Shown here: piece by piece, positions 61,601 to 64,000 of the stretch
Position numbering within the stretch: the stretch's first letter is position 1
Layout: every line of letters starts with the position of its first letter
NCBI GenBank assembly: GCA_009192285.1
Contig: CM018603.1
Coordinates: 1,651,802-1,715,801 of the forward strand
Source: Morchella semilibera
Lineage: Eukaryota; Ascomycota; Pezizomycetes; Pezizales; Morchellaceae
Reading direction: 5' to 3'
DNA: 64,000 nt
Notes under the pieces: generated by a model
What the model was told of the DNA's origin: nothing
The model's input: the letters and a program-made list of their open reading frames with translations, nothing else
The model's database searches: none
Program-made: the position numbers and the translations under genes

Positions 61601-64000
61601 TACATAATTGTTTAGTTTTAGGCGCCCGGGAAAATGGCTCCCCCTCACACCCCCGCCTAAGCTTCGCCTTGTACTGCGTACAAGTAGGCACAAACCCAAG
61701 TACGACCGAGAAGATTCGAATAAGAAGGCCATGAAATCCGCGCCGGTCTTCGACGTTTCATGCCATATTTTATTTCAATTTTGCTCGACCCTGCAGCTTA
61801 ATTGTCCTGCAGTGCACCGCTTCCGCTTCTCCGCGGGCATACAGAAACAGCAGTGCAAGTGTACCTGCGCCGCTGGAATATGTGGAGCAGCGCGAGATGA
61901 GCAAGCACGCAGGCAGGCAGGGAAATAAGCTTCCCGCCTGCCTGTGCTGTACTCTGCGCGCTCGGATGCGCTGCGCAGGATGCGATCGGCGCAAGTTGAT
62001 TAGAGTCCTAGTTACCCGGGTTGATCGACTGGTCAGGGCCGGGCGTGCGCGCGCTTAGGGGTTGCACGCACAGACAAGTGACGCGTGCTTGTGTTGACAT
62101 GATACCTATGTGTGTTCGCGAGAGAACGTGCCAAATGCATACAATATGGCGACATCGGATATATTGGTATGTGCTGTTTGAACTCTTCTCTTACTGCCGC
62201 CAGCTATAGCGAGGCGTTTGTATAAGGAGAAGGGGCGCAGGGGGGGTAAAGAAAAAGACTCGAAACAAATTTTTCGGCCTATTGGCTGCACTCTGCAGTG
62301 GCTAAACGGGAATAAGTAAAACGTAACGTATTATAGCGCCTTGCCCGTAATTAATACTTATCAAGTATACACCGCGGCGCGACCACTCCCCCGATCCCCT
62401 GAGATGCACCTGCTATAGGGTACATCAAGTTCTGGGCCTGGTGCACGGGCTTGGCCTTTGCGGCCGAGTGATTTTGTGAGATGAATACATGTAGGTTGCG
62501 TCACTCATGAGATCTCACTCGGTGCAGCTTTCTATCTAGCCAATATCCTAGAACTAAGGTGGTGATAAGACTGCTAGAAATGGCAGAACTGACGGAAGCA
62601 GCGGAATTGGTATCAGATGTTTTTGGTACACAAGTATGCAAATTTTCTTTGGGCCAGCTGCTTAATTGCGGTGGTCTGATTGAATGGCCCTCCCCTCCAC
62701 ATATAGGGATACAGGTACATACTGTAGTTGCAATAAGCTTTAATATGGCTTCGAGTGCGTAGGGTCGTTTGAGAGGTGGGTTATCTTCTGTAAGTGACTC
62801 TGTGACTGTACGAGACCTGCCTTCGGCCCGATACCGTACCTGAGTCTAGCTCTACTGGGCAGTGGGTACATGTATGTATCGGCGCCTCGCCAAACCCTGG
62901 CGAGAGGTTTCATCTACTGCTTGGTCTTAACCCAAGGAGCGAGAAAGTGGATGATAAAAAATCGCCTCATCTAGAAAGTGGAATCATATGGTGTCACTCG
63001 CCCACCGTACGATACCCACTCAGCCACCACCGATCACCTCCTTCCATAGGCCGAGGTAGATCTAAGCCCCGACCTGAGTAGAGCTTACCGGCTGTGCGGG
63101 CTCGCAGGCGGCAGTGAAGATACTCGTGAAATGGGTGAGGCGCCAAAAACTATAACCAACGGTTCTAGGCGTCTAGGTAGTCTAAGGTAAACATTTTTGT
63201 CCGAATAGCCTTTTGGGAGGCGTTAATTTTTTTTTTGGCGGTAGTGGGTATTAGAAGTTCGAAGGTGGTGGGGCGATGGGTGGTTTAATGATTGAAACAA
63301 AGGAATCCCTTTGTATCGACATGCATATATAGGTATGTATTATATTTAATTGATGAAAGGAATAAGCATTGATTCGCGGGCACTAGATCAGAATTGCAAG
63401 AAGTATGTATATAGTTTCGCAACTAAAGTAAAATCAAACCTACACATGAACGCAACACTGACAGTTATCTTAGCTGTCTTGAAGTGATTGCAAATAAATT
63501 AACTATCCAGATAAGACTGCCTCATATTGAGTGGGGTCTCAATCGCTGGGCCAGAACAACGCCCTTAAAACAAAAACATAATCCTAGCCAATGATGTGTT
63601 AATTAATTGGATCCTTGAATGTAGCCATCAAGATTTCTCGGCGGCATCATGTAGGTACGCATAGACAACTTTTATGCCGCCTAAGCTTCACAAGCCAAAT
63701 TTACCATCTAAACCTTCTCAAGGTCAAATAAAGAAATAAAAAAAAGCACCAAACCTATTCACGCCGTTCACTCCCTCTGGTAAACAACTACCCTTCTCCC
63801 ACCTGTTTCCCCACACCGCATACCCTCCCACCTCTTTCCTCTCAGTCCTTTCCCCCTTTCCCCCTCCCTCCCCCCCAACACCACACACCCTCCCAACACC
63901 CGCCACCATCCCCGCAATGTCTCGACACCTCAACCGAGCTCCCTGCGGCCCACACAGCCCAATACTGGCGCTCTTATATGTGTACAGGTACACGCACGCC
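58608..64000. other. Intergenic, no gene recognised
   Basis: A 5.4-kb stretch without a supportable gene. It begins with the promoter of the four-TM gene and purine-rich tracts near 58811-58990 (a G run at about 58813-58827). A short GT repeat is at 60104-60122. TACATGTA palindromes lie near 59886, 62487 and 62869. The last 300 bases are C-rich with compositionally biased open frames, and any gene starting beyond 64000 cannot be judged. Confidence 0.5.

Overview
The window is nuclear DNA of a filamentous ascomycete (Pezizomycotina). Its genes are split by many short GT-AG introns, mostly about 40-75 nt. The gene set is typical of such fungi: a Zn2Cys6 factor, Ecm29, Rse1, Mdm20, Ilm1, a yeast-type amino acid permease and a fungal NLR-like NACHT/ankyrin protein. 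A more exact placement, possibly an early-diverging class such as Pezizomycetes, is only a guess. All exon structures below were built by hand from translation, splice signals and family knowledge.

Layout. 1-4.7 kb is intergenic and holds one MITE. 4.7-7.2 kb (-) is a Zn2Cys6 transcription factor whose zinc cluster is spread over four exons, one of them only 10 nt. 9.0-15.4 kb (-) is the proteasome adaptor Ecm29 (12 exons). A second copy of the MITE lies inverted at 15.7-16.0 kb, so the two copies bracket these genes. 17.7-21.6 kb (+) is Rse1/SF3b130. 22.5-23.0 kb (+) is a small heat-shock protein with a heat-shock element and a TATA box. 24.6-27.8 kb (-) is Mdm20/Naa25, divergent from Ilm1 at 28.7-29.4 kb (+). 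30.4-30.6 kb is a pogo-like MITE. 30.8-34.8 kb (+) is a DUF7708-NACHT-ankyrin receptor-like gene, followed by tRNA-Cys(GCA) on the minus strand. 35.5-38.5 kb (-) is a RING-finger protein with a long acidic disordered tail. 38.5-43.3 kb is intergenic with a tRNA-related SINE bounded by a target-site duplication. 43.3-45.3 kb (-) is an amino acid permease. 45.3-53.7 kb is a large gene-poor tract. 53.7-54.5 kb (+) is an MCUR1/Fmp32-like mitochondrial inner-membrane protein. 56.8-58.6 kb (-) is a four-TM membrane protein. 58.6-64 kb has no recognisable gene.

Most genes are unrelated housekeeping functions: proteasome assembly and quality control, splicing, N-terminal acetylation, mitochondrial maintenance and amino acid uptake. 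I see no cluster acting in one pathway. The most unusual items are the 10-nt exon in the zinc cluster, the 25-nt exon that carries the P-loop of the NACHT gene, and a nested insertion inside a MITE terminal repeat. Three otherwise sound genes also each appear to lack one base in a homopolymer run. That pattern looks more like systematic sequence error than like three independent gene losses.
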